From contig JBKGYK010000096.1 of assembly GCA_046546095.1 (NCBI GenBank), positions 1-8,850 of the forward strand: a stretch of DNA of 8,850 nt, in the 5' to 3' direction. This DNA comes from JAQIBY01 sp046546095. GTDB taxonomy: Bacteria; Bacteroidota; Bacteroidia; Bacteroidales; ML635J-15. The position numbers and the translations under genes are program-made. Positions 6,224 to 8,850 of this stretch are shown piece after piece; positions within the stretch are counted from its first letter, which is position 1; every line of letters starts with the position of its first letter. The notes under the pieces were generated by a model. The model was given only the letters and a program-made list of their open reading frames with translations, made no database searches and was not told the DNA's origin.

Positions 6224-8850
6224 TTAATAAATTATGGTTACTGTTCCTGTTTTTGATTCGTATTGATTATGTAAATCAACAACATAAATGTATGAACCGG
6301 TTGGAAGTTTTTTGCCTTTGAATCTTCCGTCCCAAGGCTCATCACCGTATTTTTTGAAATATACTTCCTGTCCCCATCGGTTGAAAACCTGAACAACATG
6401 ATTCGGGAACATCTCAATGTTCTCAATAACCCATGTGTCATTGGTATTGTCTCCATTGGGCGTGAAAGCATCCGGAATCTGAATGCAATCAACAGGATTG
6501 TCTGCAAGAACGATGCTGTTAAGCTCTTCTTCACATCCATTGGCGTCCGTAATTGTGAATTCGTAATTGCCTTCATACAAACCGTAAAAATCCGGTTGAT
6601 TTTGTGTGGCAATATTGGACAGATAGGAATAAGGACTTACTCCACCGGATACTTCAAATACTATAGAGCCATCATCATTGCCAATGCAGGACGGACTTTC
6701 AAATTCGTAATCCACATCAATAGGAGCAGGTTGAGATATAACCAGGCTGGTGTCGTAACTACATCCGTTCTTATCTTCAATGATCAGATCATAAAATCCT
6801 TCCCTGAGATTGTTTATTTCATTGTTCTCTGAAATATGATTATTGAAATGCCATTCATAATTATAAGGTGTAGTGCCACCATAGGCTTCTGCAACTGCTT
6901 TGCCGTCATTGTTTCCATAACAACGAATATCCTGTGCCATAACATTTGCCCGAAGTGGCATGGGCTCAGGGATATTTGCCATTGCAGTTGTTGTACAGTT
7001 GTTGTTATCACTGACTGTAACACTGTATGAGCCTGCTGAAAGATTTGTAAGGGTATCACTTGTGTGCATTCCTTCCCAGTTGTATTCATATGGTGATGTA
7101 CCGCCTGATGGCATTGCCAAAACAGATCCATTTTCTTCACCATGGCATTTTACTGATTCGGTAATGAAATCGATCTCCAGTGGCTCCGGACCAATTAGGT
7201 TGTAGTTGTCACTACCTGTACATCCGAGTGCGTCGGTGATGCTTGCACTGTAAAATCCGGCATATAAACCGTCAATACTGTTGGTGTGGGCTCCATTATT
7301 CCAGCTATATTCCAAAGGCTCTTCCCCACTGGAGGAGTTTGCCAGCAAAATCGCATCATCATCACCATAACAATCAAGGCTTTCTTCTTCTGTGATGCTG
7401 ACATCTATATTGCCTTCTGTGTACACAGTAATTGAGGTCTCTTTGCTACAGGCATTGGCATCTTCAATTGACACTGTATAAATGCCGGAAGCAAGATCTG
7501 TTGGATTGGGACCTGTCATTTCCGGATGATACCAGGTATAGGTGTAATCCGGGGTGCCTCCTGTAGTATTTAGGCTGATTGCACCGGGATGAACTCCGCA
7601 TTCAACCGGAGTTACGGTTTCATTGGCCTGAATTGGATCAGGTTCATTGATGGTGATGTTTTCAGTAATAATGCAATTGTTTTCATCCATGATTTCAACA
7701 GAATAGTTGCCGGCAACTGCATAACTCAAGGTGGGTAATGACCATCCGGTATTCCATTCATATTTGAAGGGAGGTGTTCCGCCTTCTGCAATGATCGTTG
7801 CCGAGCCGTCTGCATAACCATGGCAACTTGCGTCTTCTACATCAATGAAGTAGCCACTGACGGGCTCTGGCTCAATGAGTTCAAAGCTTCTGCTGTCAGT
7901 GCATCCATATGCATCTTCGACAAGAACGGTATAATTTCCGGCAGTCAGATTGTCAAGTTGTGCACCGCTTCCATATCCTGACCATGTATAAGAAGGGGAG
8001 TCTGTTCCCGGGCTGTTAACAGATATGCTGCCGTCATCATAACCGTGACATGAAGGATTGATCAGATTTGTCAGGTTGATTTCAGGCAGCTCATGTACCA
8101 CCAGTTCCATGTCAGATACAGAGGTGCATTCTCCCTCCGTTAATGTGTAAGTTACCCAAAAATCACCAGCTCCGGCTGTCGAAGGTGAAAATGTTCCGTT
8201 ACCGGTGTCTGTAATTCCAGTACCGGACCACGTACCTCCGGGCGTTGCAGCCTGCAGATCAAAATCTGATTCATCAATACAGTGTTCAGGGTGAGATAAA
8301 ATGCTGCTATTTGGCATTGAATCCACATTGACATTGATATCGTCTGTATTTGTACAGCCAAACTCATCGGTTACCGTTACAGCATAAATGCCGCTTGTAC
8401 TTACTTCTGTGCTTTGTGTTTGTTCGCCGTTATTCCATTCATAGGATCCAACAACACCGGCATCCAGAGTGAAAGGTGTTTCGGTTTCACACATGCTCTG
8501 ATCGGGACCCAGATTAACTGCAGGAGGAGTGTGTACGGAAATTTGTCTCGAATCACTGTAAGTACATCCATCGTTGTCTGTTATTGTTAGTGTGTAAGTA
8601 CCACTGGCATTTACGTCAATATGTTCAGTATTGTCCCCTGTATTCCATGCGTAATCGTCCATGCCCGGAATTGAACCTATAGTATATGGTGAATTATAAG
8701 AGCAAATATCCAGATCGCTGCCAAGATCAAACTCTGGAGACGGATTGACAATGAGTGTCATCGTATCTGCGGATGTGCATCCGTGTGTATCTGTAATGGT
8801 GACAGAGTAATCATCCGTACTTGCAATGTCTATGGTTTGCGTGTCATCTC
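6224..8850 (-). CDS. SprB-repeat cell-surface protein with type IX secretion (type B) C-terminal domain, 5' end outside window
   Basis: The reading frame stays open to the right edge, so the gene is partial: 874 residues are visible and the true start, including any signal peptide, lies beyond 8850. The ATG at 8759-8761 is internal, because the 29 codons before it continue the same repeat pattern (for example SVTITDTHGCTSAD). Numbering from that Met, the order is Ig/PKD-like units (up to about residue 226), seven SprB-type repeats (235-758) and a gliding-motility-associated C-terminal domain (759-845). The composition is rich in Asp, Asn, Gly, Ser and Thr and poor in Lys and Arg until the end, as for extracellular adhesins. 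Cysteines occur twice per repeat with very constant spacing. The protein is expected to cross the outer membrane through the type IX system and sit on the cell surface or be released, where SprB-like proteins act in adhesion or gliding. No SprF/PorP-like gene follows, which is unusual for this class. Its exact function is unknown. Confidence 0.95.
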   Translation of the reverse strand, partial: DDTQTIDIASTDDYSVTITDTHGCTSADTMTLIVNPSPEFDLGSDLDICSYNSPYTIGSIPGMDDYAWNTGDNTEHIDVNASGTYTLTITDNDGCTYSDSRQISVHTPPAVNLGPDQSMCETETPFTLDAGVVGSYEWNNGEQTQSTEVSTSGIYAVTVTDEFGCTNTDDINVNVDSMPNSSILSHPEHCIDESDFDLQAATPGGTWSGTGITDTGNGTFSPSTAGAGDFWVTYTLTEGECTSVSDMELVVHELPEINLTNLINPSCHGYDDGSISVNSPGTDSPSYTWSGYGSGAQLDNLTAGNYTVLVEDAYGCTDSRSFELIEPEPVSGYFIDVEDASCHGYADGSATIIAEGGTPPFKYEWNTGWSLPTLSYAVAGNYSVEIMDENNCIITENITINEPDPIQANETVTPVECGVHPGAISLNTTGGTPDYTYTWYHPEMTGPNPTDLASGIYTVSIEDANACSKETSITVYTEGNIDVSITEEESLDCYGDDDAILLANSSSGEEPLEYSWNNGAHTNSIDGLYAGFYSASITDALGCTGSDNYNLIGPEPLEIDFITESVKCHGEENGSVLAMPSGGTSPYEYNWEGMHTSDTLTNLSAGSYSVTVSDNNNCTTTAMANIPEPMPLRANVMAQDIRCYGNNDGKAVAEAYGGTTPYNYEWHFNNHISENNEINNLREGFYDLIIEDKNGCSYDTSLVISQPAPIDVDYEFESPSCIGNDDGSIVFEVSGGVSPYSYLSNIATQNQPDFYGLYEGNYEFTITDANGCEEELNSIVLADNPVDCIQIPDAFTPNGDNTNDTWVIENIEMFPNHVVQVFNRWGQEVYFKKYGDEPWDGRFKGKKLPTGSYIYVVDLHNQYESKTGTVTIIY
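6227..6487 (-). other. Type B (gliding-motility-associated) C-terminal secretion domain
   Basis: The last 87 residues carry the class signature: PDAFTPNGDNTND (763-775 from the Met at 8761), FNRWGQEVYF (793-802), PWDGRFKGKKLPTGSYIYVV (809-828) and a final beta-strand TGTVTIIY. This is the sorting signal recognised by the type IX secretion system in Bacteroidota. It makes the presence of that system in the genome likely, although none of its genes are in this window. Confidence 0.95.
6488..8059 (-). repeat. Seven tandem SprB-type protein repeats
   Basis: There are seven units of 73-78 residues (about 225 bases each). Approximate unit limits are 7841-8059, 7613-7840, 7391-7612, 7166-7390, 6941-7165, 6707-6940 and 6488-6706, in protein order. 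A typical unit reads SCxGxxDGS, then GGTxPYxYxW, then a GxY strand, then DxxGC, and ends in EPxP. Unit 1 lacks the GGTxPY form (it has PGTDSPSYTW). Unit 3 lacks the DGS acidic turn (CGVHPGAISL). Unit 4 has a variant turn (CYGDDDAILL). The repeats are diverged at DNA level, so recent duplication by recombination is unlikely. Confidence 0.9.
8084..8850 (-). repeat. Ig/PKD-like repeat units preceding the SprB repeats
   Basis: Two units (about 8531-8743 and 8324-8530) share the pattern LGxDxxxC, YxWNxGxxT, SGxYxxxxTDxxGC, common in large Bacteroidota surface proteins. The tail of another such unit runs off the right edge. A fourth, different unit (about 8084-8323) has GGTWSGTGI and GTFSPSTAGAGDFWVTY, a separate Ig-like type. 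All are probably beta-sandwich spacers that hold the SprB repeats away from the cell. Confidence 0.8.

Noticed and set aside
6398..6832. 144-residue plus-strand open frame antisense to the surface-protein gene
   Set aside because: It lies wholly inside a well-supported gene and has no recognisable domain, so it reads as the reverse of the repeat codons.
8759..8761. ATG as the start of the surface-protein gene
   Set aside because: The frame continues without a stop to the window edge, and the upstream codons keep the repeat pattern, including the in-register GC cysteine motif, so this Met is internal.
6488..8850. Possible CRISPR array or DNA tandem repeat
   Set aside because: The roughly 225-base periodicity is at protein level only; the DNA units are diverged and there is no short identical repeat with spacers.
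1..8850. Transfer RNA, ribosomal RNA, insertion sequence or phage genes
   Set aside because: I saw no tRNA-like cloverleaf, rRNA sequence, transposase or integrase, and no terminal repeats bounding a segment.

Overview
The window looks like chromosomal DNA of a Bacteroidota bacterium, probably Bacteroidia-like and at least facultatively anaerobic. The strongest sign is a large surface protein ending in the gliding-motility-associated (type B) C-terminal domain, a secretion signal for the type IX secretion system, preceded by SprB-type repeats. Supporting signs are AT-rich leaders with almost no Shine-Dalgarno sequences, promoter elements close to the Bacteroidota TTTG / TAnnTTTG pattern, and a ferredoxin-dependent 2-oxoacid oxidoreductase of the kind common in anaerobic Bacteroidota.

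Layout, left to right. 1-195 is non-coding and carries a GCCTGCCTG/CAGGCAGGC inverted repeat and a 14-bp perfect palindrome. 196-2690 (minus strand) encodes two M16B zinc-peptidase subunits joined by a TAATG stop/start overlap. The upstream gene carries the HxxEH zinc site and the downstream one carries the Arg/Tyr pair, so together they look like one split-site peptidase. 2717-2740 is a strong intrinsic terminator. 2747-5433 (minus strand) is a compact four-gene operon, delta-alpha-beta-gamma, for a 2-oxoacid:ferredoxin oxidoreductase of the VOR/KOR group. 5434-5578 is a divergent promoter region. 5603-6139 (plus strand) is a small FMN nitroreductase-family protein. 6174-6206 is a hairpin between two convergent genes. 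6224-8850 (minus strand) is the C-terminal 874 residues of a multi-repeat cell-surface protein whose start lies beyond the right edge.

The oxidoreductase genes form one functional unit. Alpha and beta supply the thiamine-diphosphate active site, beta and delta carry the iron-sulfur clusters, and gamma completes the core. The enzyme makes or uses acyl-CoA from a 2-oxoacid with ferredoxin as electron carrier. Its exact substrate cannot be read from this sequence. The M16 pair forms a second unit, insulated from the operon by the terminator. The nitroreductase and the surface protein have no obvious link to either.

I see no clearly new system. The points most worth following are the strictly regular cysteine ladder of the surface protein (21 cysteines, alternating spacings of about 50 and 25), the absence of a SprF/PorP-like partner next to it, the complementary catalytic residues of the M16 pair, and the short structured non-coding elements.
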